A DNA stretch of 64,000 nucleotides from Procambarus clarkii (GCF_040958095.1 NC_091172.1:26351562-26415561); one strand, 5' to 3'. Positions 44,810 through 56,439 are shown, counted from the first letter of the stretch. Numbers and translations are program-made. Notes: generated from the letters alone by a model not told the origin.

Positions 44810-45195
44810 GGTGAGGTATAGGAGGGAGAGGGGGGGGGGGAGGGGGTGAGAGAGGGGGAGGAATAGTATGAGAGAGATAGAGGGAGGGATAGGGGGTGGG
44901 GGGGGGGGAGAGGCAGGAAGTGCGGTCAAGAAGGTTGGAATGTGGATAGGTAAGCTGGTGGACAGGTGTGTCTGCAGGTGAGTGTAAACAGGTGAGGCAG
45001 GTGAGTGTAAACAGGTGAGGCAGGTGAGTGTAAACAGGTGAGTGTAAACAGGTGGGGGGCAGGTAAGTGTAAACAGGTGGGGGGCAGGTGAGTGTAAACA
45101 GGTGAGGCAGCTGAGTGTAAACAGGTGAGGCAGCTGAGTGTAAACAGGTGAGGCAGGTGAGTGTAAACAGGTGAGGCAGCTGAGTGTAAACAGGC
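44810..45195. repeat. GA-rich tract then GGTGAGTGTAAACA minisatellite
   Basis: Purine tract to 44915, then from 44970 about 14 units of CAGGTGAGTGTAAACAGGTG with GAGGCAG/GGGGGCAG spacers of 17-22 bp. Confidence 0.93.
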
Positions 45196-45497
45196 GGGAC
45201 AGGCAAGACAAGGACTCAGAGCAACATTGCACAAGAATCCTCTCTATAAAAACAATAACATTTGGTTTTGTTCTTCTCTTCATCTGGCGAGTTAAAGATC
45301 ACCATTACGTGATCTCTCTTTAACAACGACTCCACTAATGACCATTCCAGAGTGCCAACCTAACTGACGGCTGTAAGTGTGTTTTGAGTCCATGAGAGGC
45401 TCCAACTCACGCCGGTGCCAGATGATTGGCACTAATGACCGAGTGAGTGACTTGTGGTATATGGATGGTAATTACTGTTTGGAAATGCTTAGATGTC

Positions 45498-45691
<194 letters not shown>

Positions 45692-46539
45692 AACCAAAGT
45701 GATAATTTGTGAATTATATGGGTTGATTCATATTCTAATGTCATATTCTAATATTACCATTTCCCCCTTCTTCCACCCTTTAAACCATCTCCCCCCAATC
45801 TCTACCCCTTTTCTCAGGCTCAGCTCCTCTCCTGTACCTTTTCTTTCCCCTTTCCATACTCTCCTAACCAAGGAAGAGAATGCTTCTGGCTCCATCAGAT
45901 CCCAATTTTATTTTGAGGGGTTCGGGGATCCGCCTCGCCCATGTTCCTGCTTTCCAACAATGTTCCAGTGGTCGGATTTATTTTTCTTGTGGGCTTTGTA
46001 GTCTCTATCTCATCTTCGAAGTGTGTTTCTGTGGTTTGAGTGCCTTCAAGACGATGATCTTCTAGCATTTCCATCGTGGTCTGCACACCCTATGGCTTAC
46101 TGGTGTGGTCTGCTGTTTAGTGGTTTTCAATGAGATCCTAAATAGCTTGGTCATGTAGTGAACGGTGTTTTGCTGCTTTCCTTACATAGTGCCTTCCTTT
46201 TCCTCTACTTGAAGAGTGTCCGTGTTAGATTCCTCGAAAGTGTGTATAGTGGTACTTGAGGATATCTGAGATCTGGCCGGAGTAGAGTCTTGCATAATCA
46301 TGCCAGGACTTTGCAATCTTTTAGTTTGTCAAAGGCTTAGTTTTTTTGCTCTATTTACTCTGTCATGAATTAAGATTAATGGAACAGGGATCAAGATTCT
46401 TGACGTCAGTCCTTGTCGTCTGTCAACAGTTGCATGTTGGACTCACTGGTTGTCAAGGATAATGGGCTCTGGATTTCGTTTGGCAATGACTTATTTTTGT
46501 TGCTTGGCGCTTATTTTCCATTGATTCTCAAAGTTGTTT

Positions 46540-46573
46540 ATGACTAATATTACCACCGTTGACCAGTGGTAAT
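46540..46573. repeat. Perfect hairpin in Jockey-like LINE
   Basis: TAATATTACCAC, nine-base loop, GTGGTAATATTA. Confidence 0.9.
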
Positions 46574-46830
46574 ATTACTCTCCAGGTTGGTAGATTATTT
46601 AAGGTATTATTTGAATATTTGATTATTTGAGTCGTCCGACAAAGTGATGTATTCCCCATGTAGAGGAGGGGTCGGGGGGGGGGGGGGGAGTCGGGTGTGT
46701 ATATGTTGAAAAGCGTGGGTGAAAAGCGCCTTCCCCGTGGCACTCCTCTTTTCAGTTCTACTGCGTCACACAAGTAGTTGCCAATGCTAGGAGCTTAGCT
46801 GTTCTGTTGCCTACAAAGTTGCATTGAGTG

Positions 46831-46876
46831 ACATTAAGTCTCTGTGGAAGCCTTAGTTCGGCTTCCACAGAGACTT
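46831..46876. repeat. Perfect hairpin in Jockey-like LINE
   Basis: AAGTCTCTGTGGAAGCC, seven-base loop, then the exact reverse complement. An inverted duplication has been inserted into the coding region. Confidence 0.92.
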
Positions 46877-47769
46877 ATCTCGTGTGCTAGATTTTGACGG
46901 CAGCTGTCGGAACATCTTTGAGAACTACATCATATTGGTCTTTTTTTTTTGCCGTCGTGACATTGGGTATAATCACATTAATCAAGGCTCTAGATATATG
47001 GGGCCATCTGTGGCTTCTGAATCCATTTTGTATGATGTTATTATGCTTTAATTCCCCTTCAATGTGCTTCACCAGTCTGTGGTGGATTATTTCGTGAATA
47101 TTTTGTGTGGCATATCGAGCAAGGAAACTGGTCTGTAATTGTATGTTTGAGTTGGTGGAGGAGTTTTCCCGGATTAGGAATTAATCTATTAGAGGCATTT
47201 TTTACAGTATGTGGAGGGAATAGCCCGGTGGCATAAGAATTTGCATGGAATATTCCTGAATATTGATGGATTACAGTGACTGGGAGGTTAGTTGAAACCA
47301 ATTTGTTACTTTGCTGATGACTTTGATGTGCCTTGAAGTTTCTACATAACGGTTGTCGTGAACCCCAGCGACGGTTCTGTGGTTCATAACACTCGTTGCA
47401 AATGTTGCTGACCTCTATTACCAGCGTTGCAAGTCCCGCTGCTTCACGGCCTGTTATCGACCGGATTTGTAATTTCTTTTTTCTGTGGTGGAACAAAAGT
47501 TGACATTTTCCTCGGGGGGATTTAATCTGAATATTTATCGTAATTCTTCCTAAATTCACGTCCTTGTTCTCTCTCTCTTCCTAAGGCTTTATTGACGTGT
47601 TTCCTCGGTTGAGATTCCTATCACGTTTTTCACTTGTTTTTTTACATAAATTTCCCGAGTTTGTTTGGATTTGACTTATCAGATTATCCCATTTCTTGGT
47701 GTTTACTGTTTTGCATAAATCTTGCATCTCATCTTGTAGTTAATTCTCTTTGTAGTCCTTTGCGCTCGT

Positions 47770-47892
47770 CTGAGGGCTGGGGAGGGAGGGCAAGATAGAG
47801 GGGTGGGAAGGGGAGAGGGCAGGAGGAAAGGCAAGAGGGAGGTGGGCAGCAGGGCAAGGTAGGAGGAGGAGAAGAAGGCAGGGGAGGGAAGT
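47770..47892. repeat. GA-rich tract
   Basis: GGGAGGGCAAGATAG and GGCAGGAGGAAAGG words. Confidence 0.85.
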
Positions 47893-47929
47893 TATAGCAA
47901 CGAGATTGCATATATAGACTGCAATATGG

Positions 47930-48062
47930 GCGGAATCAATGACTGATACTGTACAGTAGTCTTGTCGGGAATCAGTACATTGAACAACTGACGGCTAGAA
48001 TGGCGGGGTCCAAGAGCTAACAGCTCCATCGTGCAAGCACAAATAGTATACACAAACATCAA
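47930..48062 (+). mobile_element. LINE-D 3' end
   Basis: GGCGGGGTCCAAGAGCTAAC, CATCGTGCAAGCACAAATAG, followed by a CA tract (48063-48076). Confidence 0.65.
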
Positions 48063-48076
48063 ACACACACACACAG

Positions 48077-48395
48077 TTCTCAGAGGGAATTGACAGGGTG
48101 GACAAAGACAAACTCTTTAGCACGGGTGAAACACGAACAAGGGGGCACAGATGGAAACTGAGTACCCAAATGAGCCACAGAGACATTAGCAAGAACGTTT
48201 TCAGTGTCAGAGTAGTTAACAGATGGAATGCTTTAGGCAATGATGTGGTGGAGGCTGACTTCATACACAGTTTCAAATGTAGATATGATAGAGCCCAGTA
48301 GGCTCAGGAATCTGCACACCAGTTGATTGACAGTTAAGAGGCGGGACTAGAGAGCCAAAGCTCAACCCCCCCGCAAGCACAATTAGGTGAGTACA
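48077..48395 (+). pseudogene. LINE-A 3' fragment bounded by CA tracts
   Basis: Starts at ILRGIDRVDKDKLFSTGETR, continues RTRGHRWKLSTQMSHRDISK to FKCRYDRAQ in one frame, then the 3' end to TTAGGTGAGTAC and a short ACACGCACACA. Both ends touch CA. Confidence 0.88.
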
Positions 48396-48858
48396 CACGC
48401 ACACAAACAGGCTTTAATTATGTATCACCCAAACTCATCGACAGACACACGCAAAAACACAGAACCAACACGAGCCACAAGTCATCATCAAAGAAGCCAA
48501 GGCAAGAGGAGATATCAGCTTCCAAGCGGAGGCTGGGGGAAGCCTGAGCAAACACCATAAAGCCAATATGACTGAATTGTCATTTAGCCATTTGGCTTCC
48601 TCGGAACAAGATGAAAGGCGACATTCCGTTTGTATTGTTAAACAGCCTTTGGCATACAATCATCCCGTTCTCTTTGATTTGCCACTCCGTCAAAAATCAG
48701 ACTTTCTATCCAATCCATAAACGTGTCAACCCCATTTAGTTTATCGAATCCGATGCATAGAAAACGTAGATATATATATATTTTTTCAAGCCGGACCTAT
48801 TCATTTATAATTAGCTTGTATATGCAGGCGATGAGTCACAATAACGTGGTTGAAGTAA
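48396..48858. other. No gene recognised
   Basis: Ordinary-complexity sequence without a call. The GCAGGCGATGAGTCACAATA words at 48826 belong to the outer part of family F. Confidence 0.5.
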
Positions 48859-49003
48859 GTTGACCAGACCACACGCTAGAAGGTGAAGGGACGACGACGT
48901 TTCGGTCCGTCCTGGACCATTCTCAAGTCGATGACTAGAGAATGGTCCAGGACGGACCGAAACGTCGTCGTCCCTTCACCTTCTAGTGTGTGGTCTGGTC
49001 AAC
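48859..49003. repeat. Family F perfect foldback
   Basis: Arms of 66 bases (48859-48924 and 48938-49003), reverse complements with one mismatch (CACACGCTAG against CTAGTGTGTG), around a 13-base loop. Contains two GACGACGACGTTTCGGTCCG units facing each other. Confidence 0.97.
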
Positions 49004-49119
49004 TAGCTTGTATATGTAATGCTGGATACCATAACGTACAAAATGCAATCTATTAGTCGAGATGACTTGGAAGAGGGTTATGAGGTCAAGGAGCTGGGCA
49101 GAAAGCCGTCAACTGACCA

Positions 49120-49190
49120 CCTGGATCATGGCAACTCGAACGCCGACCTTGCAAGATGCCAGCCCCTTCCTTCCAGTACAGGTAAATAGA
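49120..49190 (-). mobile_element. SINE-4 fragment
   Basis: Minus strand: GGAAGGAAGGGGCTGGCATC, GTCGGCGTTCGAGTTGCC, CCAGGTGGTCAG. Diverged. Confidence 0.45.
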
Positions 49191-49417
49191 TATAAAAAAC
49201 GACTAGGCACGTTGAAACTAGAGCACTGATGTTTGATCCCACTTGAATCTGTCAAACACTTAAGACAGTGGACTCGTTTAAAGATCTGGAGGAGCAAATA
49301 CAACATTCACAACGCGCTAACTGGAGCACCTTGAACTGAAAATAATTATATAAAACGCAATTAACTGAACTGGAAATCAGGTTAATTAATGAACGTTGAA
49401 TATCCAGCGCCTTCAAG

Positions 49418-50012
49418 GAGCTGGGATATGAAGACAAGGAGCTGGGATATGAGGACAAGGAGCTAGGATATGAGGACAAGGAGCACGGATATGAGGACAA
49501 GGAGCTGGGATATGAGGACAAGGAGCTGGGATATGAGGACAAGGAGCTGGGATATGAGGACAAGGAGCTGGGATATGAGGACAAGGAGCTTGGATATGAG
49601 GACAAGGAGCTGAGCTATAAGGACAAGGAGCTGGGATATGAGGACAAGGAGCTGAGCTATAAGGACAAGGAGCTGGGATATGAGGACAAGGAGCTGGGAT
49701 ATGAGGACAAGGAGCTGGGATATGAGGACAAGGAGCTGTGATATGAGGACAAGGAGCTGGGATATGAGGACAAGGAGCTGGGATATGAGGACAAGGAGCT
49801 GGGATATGAGGACAAGGAGCTGAGCTATAAGGACAAGGAGCTGGGATATGAGGACAAGGAGGTGAGCTATGAGGACAAGGAGCTGGGATATGAGGACAAG
49901 GAGCTGAGCTATAAGGACAAGGAGCTGGGATATGAGGACAAGGAGCTGGGATATGAGGACAAGGAGCTGGGATACGAAGACAAGGTGCTGGGATACGAGG
50001 ACAAGGAGCTAT
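49418..50012. repeat. 21-bp minisatellite, about 28 copies
   Basis: Unit GGGATATGAGGACAAGGAGCT with GAGCTATAAG variants. 21 bp is seven codons, so GYEDKEL on one strand and PCPHIPA on the other stay open; neither is a gene. Confidence 0.97.
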
Positions 50013-50099
50013 ATAAAGATCATGCACAATTTCGAACGTTACTCGGTATAGAACACATGTCCTTCCACTGGCATTGACCGACAGACGGCCTCCTTTTTT

Positions 50100-50195
50100 T
50101 GCAGCGTTCGATCCCCCAATATGTCAAAGTTGTTGAAAAGTGTTTCTTTACCTCATCCCCACATTTTAATCTGTCCTCATATCCCTTCAAAGATC
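50100..50195 (+). mobile_element. SINE-4, strongly diverged copy
   Basis: GCGTTCGATCCCCCAATATG, TTTCTTTACCTCATCCCCAC, CTGTCCTCATATCCCTT line up with SINE-4 in order. Confidence 0.45.
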
Positions 50196-51379
50196 TCCAT
50201 GCTCATAATTTTACCTCACATTTTATCCAGATAATTTCCGCAAGGACAAGTAGTGGATTTGAAACGTTTAGGAATAAAGAGAACTCTCTGCACAAGCTTT
50301 CCATGGACAGGGAAGCGTTCAGATTTCTCACACTGAGACGTTCAGGTGATATCTCACCTGCTTGAAGGTTTCCGCAGAAGGATAACGGGATGAAGAGCCC
50401 TTGCCATCCCAGGCGACGTGTGTGAGGCAACACGCTTGACATCAGGACGAGTTCTTCAGTTGAACAACTTTCTCAAGTGACTCTTACATTTGCTATCAAG
50501 CGTGAAAAGGCTTTTGGCACGACAGGCAACAGTACAGCGGATTACACTTATTCTCTGTGACAGGGGTAACCAACTGTGGTTGACACACACAAAAAAAGAC
50601 CTTTTTCTTCAGTAAGAGAAAAGACTTTTATGTTGCTCATCTCTCTCTAAGACTCCGAAAACCAGGGAGCGGCGATACACAAAGCAATCTTTGATTCTTT
50701 TGTTTTCAATCTGTGTGACGATCAAGTGAGGGCGGACAGGTACGGTTGATGGCGTCTAAATTACTGCTGTAGCATACTAAAGGTGACTCCTCGTGCAATA
50801 AGACCGAAGGGCGACGTTTTAGTGATGGCGGCAGTGATAAACAAGCCGCTTCTACCGCTGTCAGCAACGTTAATGTGTGGCGCGCAGGCAGAAAACATCC
50901 CTCAACCGCGTTCTCAAAAGCAGCATTTCTAGCTTAGTTTACCCGAGCAATTATCAAAAGAAAACGAAGAGCCACGACGGCTGTACATACCAACTTGTCT
51001 TCACACACAAACGCGGTGATTACAACGTTTCAGCGGCAAGAATAAACTAAACATATCGCTTTGTTCATCTCAAGTTTGTGTACACGAAGTTAAAGTTTAA
51101 TTTTTTATATACAGTCTCAAAATAATATCAGTGAACTAATACGATATAACCAGATGTTGCACACGTCCTATCTACATGAGATGAGAGCAAGAGTGGCACA
51201 ACTTCCCACAGGAAGGCGGTGATATGTGGTCATTGTTGCTCTTGACATCTTAACGCCGTAGCTTCCCCTCCAAAAATAATGCAGCATCATGATCATGGGT
51301 GTTCAGAGCACTTCTTGGACCAGTACCAGAGTCAGAGTTAGTAGTTCGAGCATTGCATGTACAAGGAATTTGAAGCTGA
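50196..51379. other. No gene or repeat recognised
   Basis: About 1.2 kb of apparently unique sequence of mixed composition. Frames are short (80-90 codons) and unrecognised. It is the longest repeat-poor stretch of the window and the target into which the SINE at 51398 jumped. Confidence 0.5.
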
Positions 51380-51397
51380 AGCCCGTCCTCATCAACA

Positions 51398-51639
51398 CCA
51401 GGAGCCGGTCGCCCGAGCGGACAGCACACTGGAATTGTGATCCTGTGGTCCCGAGTTCGATCCCGGGCGCCGGCAAGAAACAATGGGCAGTTTCTTTCAC
51501 CCTATGCCTCTGTTACCTAGCAATAAAATAGGTACCTGGGTGTTAGTCAGCTGTCACGGGCTGCTTCCTGGGGGGTGAAGGCCTGGTCGAGGACCGGGCC
51601 GCGGGGACACTAAAGCCCCGAAATCACCTCAAGATAACC
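51398..51639 (+). mobile_element. SINE-1 with intact 18-bp target duplication
   Basis: AGCCCGTCCTCATCAACA is present at 51380-51397 and again at 51640-51657. Between them is a complete SINE-1: GCCGGTCGCCCGAGCGGACA, AGTTCGATCCCGGG, core, GGCCTGGTCGAGGACCGGGC and AAGATAACC. The exact duplication indicates a young insertion by target-primed reverse transcription. Confidence 0.95.
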
Positions 51640-51894
51640 AGCCCGTCCTCATCAACAAGGGCCAGATGTTCATTCCATCCAGCCGCCAAACCCCATTTAT
51701 GAATGAAAACACTTCAAACACGACTCATAATTAAGTGATCACGTTCAAGCATTCCTCGAACAGTGCTTCGCTAGCGTCCTCAGTTCGAGTCACACCTATG
51801 TCAATGCTTTTTTTTCAATGCTTAATACACGTACTGCAAATACAAATAAATTGCCAACAGAGTCTAAACATCTAACCTAACTTATGCCAAAATA

Positions 51895-51966
<72 letters not shown>
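51895..51966. repeat. (TA)n microsatellite
   Basis: About 70 bp of TA abutting the left arm of the next foldback. Confidence 0.97.
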
Positions 51967-51967
<1 letters not shown>

Positions 51968-51971
<4 letters not shown>

Positions 51972-52250
51972 AGCATATAGCAGTAGTCTGTATACAAGTG
52001 GATATATATATAATGGTAGAGACCATACGCTTGGTGTTATCCTCTTCTAATCTTGCAGGATGACACATGGGTGGGTGGTGACTATAATAGGCGGGTCGGG
52101 TTCAGCCCCCATATTGCCCTTATTCAGTGTGAGTTACAGCTCTTATTGCTATGTTTCATCCGATGTTCAATGTTAATTCCATCAGTTGGTCTACCCCAAA
52201 GACGCATTCATGAATTATTACATGTTTATTATTCAAAATAGTAATATACT

Positions 52251-52343
<93 letters not shown>

Positions 52344-52488
52344 ATACTCAATATACCCGACCCGCCTATTATAGTCACCACCCACCCATGTGTCATCCTG
52401 CAAGATTAGAAGAGGATAACACCAAGCGTATGGTCTCTACCATTATATATATATCCACTTGTATACAGACTACTGCTATATGTTTCAC
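51968..52488. repeat. 133-bp inverted repeat around a 255-bp spacer
   Basis: Arms 51968-52100 and 52356-52488 are reverse complements with one visible mismatch (AAGCATA/TATGTTT). The spacer has about 150 bp of unique sequence and a (TA)n tract (52253-52338). No transposase. The arms contain GGATGACACATGGGTGGGTG and AATAGGCGGGTCGGG. Confidence 0.95.
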
Positions 52489-52756
52489 CCGAAGACAACC
52501 ATCACAGCACACTTGTCATTCTCTATTTAACATTGTTGTCAGTTTCCCTTTACATAAAAAATATATTTATTCTTCTTCTTATTATTATTACAATAATAAT
52601 AACATTAACATTATTAATGAAGTAATTAATAATGGTAACAGTTCGAACCATCCGGTAATCTGAGGTAACCGAACCTCGCCTATCCTAACCTTCCCCAACC
52701 AAACATAACCTAGTGAATGAACGATACTATTTTTGTCTTTAATAACGTGCGCTGCG

Positions 52757-52960
52757 AGGCTCGCTGTGACATCACTGTAACGGTGACATCACTGTAACGG
52801 TGACATCACTGTAACGGTGACATCACTGTAACGATGACATCACTGTAACGGTGACATCACTGTAGCGGTGACATCACTGTAGCGGTGACATCACTGTAAC
52901 GGTGACATCACTGTAACGGTGACATCACTGTAACGGTGACATCACTGTAACTTCACAGAA
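52757..52960. repeat. 17-bp minisatellite
   Basis: Twelve copies of TGACATCACTGTAACGG, with TAGCGG and TAACGA variants. The segment 52489-52756 shows only ATT and CCTAACC words. Confidence 0.97.
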
Positions 52961-53070
52961 TTAATCTCGAGGCTAGATGGTTGTCTCCTCCACCGCCCCC
53001 TTAAATAGAACACACGTGGGGGAACTGTCATCCACTGAACACGTTCCAACCCATTGTTCTCCACCTCCTT

Positions 53071-53076
<6 letters not shown>

Positions 53077-53120
<44 letters not shown>
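53077..53120. repeat. (CT)n microsatellite
   Basis: About 44 bp of CT. The following 53121-53709 is A-rich with no call. Confidence 0.97.
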
Positions 53121-53123
<3 letters not shown>

Positions 53124-53709
53124 TTAGACCAGCAAAATCGCAGCTAATTTTGTTTCGGGGGATGATAAAAAAAGCAGCAGTTTCCCCCTTGCTCCGTTAC
53201 TCTTCCCTTTCCTCTTATATCCTACCCTTCCCCTCACCCCCTTACATCCTTTCCACCCCCCTTCCCACACACAGGGGGGACTGACAGGTTCACAGAGGTC
53301 TTCTCTCCCTCTCTCAGGTTAAACCGAATCATATAAGGAGAAGGAGAAAGCAAGATGGAAAGAAACACGAAGCGAGAAATAATATGATGAAAGAGAAGGA
53401 ACGGAAGAATGAAATCATGCGATCAACGAAGATAAGCAACCGCCCCCTCCCCTCCAAAAAAAATAAAAAATAATTATAAACGCAAAAAAAGGTAAAATAA
53501 AATCCGAAACGTTTAATAAAGCAATATTAAGAGGCTGGGAACCAGATGGAAAAGGAAGAGACAAGAGGAAAAGAAGAGGAACAAGTCAGCTTTCTTCCCC
53601 ATTACTCTTGGAACATCAAGAGATCACGCCCAGGGAGGACTACGGGTTCACCATAGCCCGTGCTGCTTGGAACTTTTTGATCCAGGTAGCAGATCTTTAA
53701 GAACAACAG

Positions 53710-53866
<157 letters not shown>

Positions 53867-54141
53867 GTGTGTGTACCGGGTCAACCTCTCAATCTCTCTC
53901 CCGTGTTCGACTCCCTCTTCTTTTCCACCCTCCCATATGTCACCCCCTTCCTCCCCTTTCCTAGAACTGTCCCCCATCTCTCCCCCCCCCCCCTAACCAG
54001 GAACCCTCATTCCCCCTTCATTTGAACTTTTCCATCTTTTATACTGAAATAAAAAAATCCTCGGAACTGTCTTTTCCACCTATACCCCCTGAAGAACCCC
54101 CTACCCTTTTCCCTCCCCAAGGGGCACCCCCCCCACCTTTC

Positions 54142-54180
54142 CTTTCCCTCTCCTTCCCCTCAGAGGGGAAGGAGAGGGAT
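54142..54180. repeat. Perfect hairpin in pyrimidine-rich sequence
   Basis: TCCCTCTCCTTCCCCTC, one-base loop, GAGGGGAAGGAGAGGGA. Confidence 0.92.
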
Positions 54181-54264
54181 TTACAATAGAAAGGATTTAC
54201 ATCTATTACAAAATATCCCCATCACGAAAATCTACAGCATTCTATATAATTCTTATTCAGGATT

Positions 54265-54400
54265 TGATGAACAGGATCGCTGTGAATGTTGAGCTGAATC
54301 CCTGTGAATGTTGAGCTGAATCCCTGTGAATGTTGAGCTGAATCCCTGTGAATGATCAGCTGAATCCCTGTGAATGATCAGCTGAACCACTGTGAATGAA
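54265..54400. repeat. 22-bp minisatellite
   Basis: Six units of TGTGAATGTTGAGCTGAATC with GATCAGC variants. Confidence 0.95.
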
Positions 54401-54424
54401 ACCCTTCTCTACTCACGGTGCAGA

Positions 54425-54530
54425 GGCGAGTTGAGAGGGTCGGTAATTAAACGGTCTCACTTCTAGCAGGTTCCTGTTCAATCCCCGATGGCTTTTAAGT
54501 GGTTAGGAAGTAAGAAGGAATAGAAGTAAG
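54425..54530 (+). mobile_element. SINE-4 fragment
   Basis: GGTCGGTAATTAAACGGTCT, CAGGTTCCTGTTCAATCCCC, TTTTAAGTGGTTAGGAA. Confidence 0.6.
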
Positions 54531-54694
54531 AAGCGGAAGCCTAAACTCCGGGTCCTCAAGTGAAGATTCACGTAACTGTTGGGGGTGGCCGCTAAATTCT
54601 CAGTCAGACTCGATGACTACTTCGACCCTCACTCGATTTCTGTCATGTGGTGCTACCAGGGGGCAAGGTTAGAGGGCCATTTGAAACTTTTGGG

Positions 54695-54764
54695 TCGTAG
54701 TGTGTACTTACCTAGTTCTGTTTGCGGGGGTTGAGCTCTGGCTCTTTGGTCCCGCCTCTCAACC

Positions 54765-54768
<4 letters not shown>
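54695..54768 (-). mobile_element. LINE-A 3' terminus bounded by GT
   Basis: Only 70 bp: ACTTACCTAGTTCTGTTTGC to CGCCTCTCAACCGT, then (GT)n at 54768-54798. Confidence 0.85.
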
Positions 54769-54799
<31 letters not shown>

Positions 54800-54945
54800 T
54801 TAACCAGGCTGTGACTCGTACGTCAGGCTGCGAGCAGCCAGCCGCGTCCAACAGCCTGGTTGACTATTCCAGCAACGAGGAGGCCTGGTCGACGACCGGG
54901 CCGCGGGGAAGCTATAAGCCCCGAAAACACCTCAAGGTAAGGTGT
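54800..54945 (+). mobile_element. SINE tail with CAACAGCCTGGTTGAC upstream unit
   Basis: CGTCCAACAGCCTGGTTGAC, GGAGGCCTGGTCGACGACCG, GGCCGCGGGG, CCCCGAAAACACCTCAAGGT. The same tail as SINE-1, but with a different, non-tRNA upstream part. Confidence 0.7.
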
Positions 54946-54954
54946 GTGTGTGTG

Positions 54955-55139
54955 AACTCACCTATTTGTGTTCAGGATCGAGCTTTAGTTCTTGGACCCC
55001 GGTGTGTGTGTGTGTGTGTGTGTGTGAGTCACACACACCTGGTGTGTGTGTGTGTGTGTGTGTGTGTGCACGCGAGAGATATCTGTCAATACATGTGTGT
55101 GTGTCACATGTGTACATCTCTATGTGCTCGTTTGTGTGT
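54955..55139. repeat. LINE-D tip and alternating GT/CA tracts
   Basis: AACTCACCTATTTGTGTTCA, GAGCTTTAGTTCTTGGACCC (minus-strand LINE-D end), then GT and CA blocks that can fold back (CACACACCTGGTGTGTG). Confidence 0.75.
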
Positions 55140-55456
55140 GTTTACTAGTTGTGTTTACTAGTTGTGTTTTTGCGGGGGTTGAGCTTTGCTCTTTCGGCCC
55201 GCCTCTCAACTGTCAATCAACTGTTTACTAACTACTTTTTTTTTTTTTTTTTCCCGCACCACACACACACACACACACACACACCAGGAAGCAGCCCGTG
55301 ACAGCTGACTAACTCCCAGGTACCTATTTATTGCTAGGTAACAGGGGCACTTAGGGTGAAAGAAACTTTGCCCATTTGTTTCTGCCTCGTGCGGGAATCG
55401 AACCCGCGCCACAGAATTGCGAGTCCTGCGCGCTATCCACCAGGCTACGAGGCCCC
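55140..55456 (-). mobile_element. Composite SINE with tRNA-Ala-like head
   Basis: On the minus strand the head (55453-55384) folds as a near-complete tRNA: acceptor GCCTCGT/ACGAGGC, T arm GCGGG-TTCGATT-CCCGC, anticodon stem CAGGA/TTCTG with loop CTCGCAA (anticodon CGC, Ala). Then the shared core, (GT)n, an A-run, and TTGATTGACAGTTGAGAGGC with GGGCCGAAAGAGCAAAGCTC, a LINE-A-like tail. Confidence 0.82.
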
Positions 55457-55708
55457 CTCGTAGTGTGTGTGTGTGTGTGTGTGTGTTATGTAAATGTGTA
55501 CACACTACAGTAATCCTAGCATCGACTCATCTTAATGATCTCAAAGCCTCATCACCATGTTTAATTGCCTTGTTAGTCTCACCATAGTCAACTGCTTCAG
55601 GGCCGCAGTCACTCAGAGATAACTTGTTCGACTGCTTCACCGGGTCTGTGTGGTGTATGTGTGTGCGCGCGAGCACTTCCTAGCGTTATACTCTGGTGGA
55701 TGTGATGT

Positions 55709-55800
55709 GTAAATGTGATGGTGATTGTAATGGTGGTGATTGTAATGGTGGTGATTGTAATGGTGGTGATTGTAATGGTAGTGATTGTAATGGTGGTAAC
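55709..55800. repeat. 15-bp minisatellite
   Basis: Six units of GTGATTGTAATGGTG. Confidence 0.96.
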
Positions 55801-55809
55801 TGTGGGGGT

Positions 55810-56290
55810 GTAAGCAGTTATGGATGGAGGTGGCTTCCACAACTTCCTCTTCAGTACATATCTCTTGTAGATCATTCGTACAAGGTACGAGTATTTCCTT
55901 ACATGTATTGGTATCATATGTGAGTATTTGCAGCTGCCACCTGAGTCGTTTTGTCCTACATACTCTGAATTTAAAGATGCTGGGCATGTCTACCTCGCTA
56001 TTCCCCTTAGTATCTTGTAAGTTGTGATCATATCTCCTCTGTTCCTTCTATCCTCTACGGTTGGGAGATTTAGTTCCATTAGCTTACTCCACATACCTTA
56101 ACCCTCTTAGCTCTGGCACCAGGTCTTGTTGTACAGCTCTGTACTGTTTTTATTTTCAATTGAATGCTTCGCAAGGAGTGGATTCCATGGCATAGATATC
56201 TCCTGGTCTCATTTCTCCATTCCTTTATAGTCATTGCCTTACACTCGTTTAGATTGAATTCCAGCAACCATCTGTTTGTCTGCTCCTGGA
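55810..56290 (-). pseudogene. LINE-E C-terminal fragment
   Basis: Minus strand: NRWLLEFNLNECKAMTIK (56275-56220), a gap, LPNVEDRRNRGDMITTYKIL RG (56068-56000, equivalent to LINE-A LEDRRVRGDMITTYKILRG), IFKFRVCRTKRLRWQLQI and EEEVVEATSIH. Broken by shifts. It shares the domain order of LINE-A but is far more diverged. Confidence 0.7.
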
Positions 56291-56439
56291 AATTGTGTCA
56301 CGGTTCGCCTGTAACTTCCCAACGTTCTCTTTTGTTTTTGTACACTCCTTATCAGTTAGGCGAACTACGATTGACTTGTACGCGTTCACTCTCTAGGGTA
56401 GAGCGTTTACTCCCTCGGGTAGGGAGTATATGCATGGCG

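Larger units (their letters stand above)
45890..47590 (-). pseudogene. Degenerate Jockey-like LINE
   Basis: Minus-strand fragments in order: NRLIPNPGK and NYRPVSLLD with a frame change (about 47180-47110), an RT helix VKHIEGELKHNNIIQNGFRS (about 47075-47015), a position equivalent to LRDVSKAFDKVWH now read as VVLKDVPTAAVKIWH (about 46915), RGVPRG...SPTLFNIYTPD (about 46745-46680) for the VPQG motif, and INNFENQWKI (about 46520). Stops and shifts throughout. The motif style (SPTLFNIYT, LRDV) sets it apart from LINE-A to -E and fits the Jockey group. Two perfect hairpins are embedded in it. Confidence 0.7.

Noticed and set aside
47059..47559. 166-codon minus frame as a host gene
   Set aside because: It crosses LINE motif remnants (NRLIPNPGK) in shifting frames and belongs to the degenerate Jockey-like LINE.
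49413..50027. 204-codon Pro/Cys/His frame (minus) and GYEDKEL frame (plus)
   Set aside because: The 21-bp minisatellite unit is a multiple of three without stops; no flanking coding sequence supports it.
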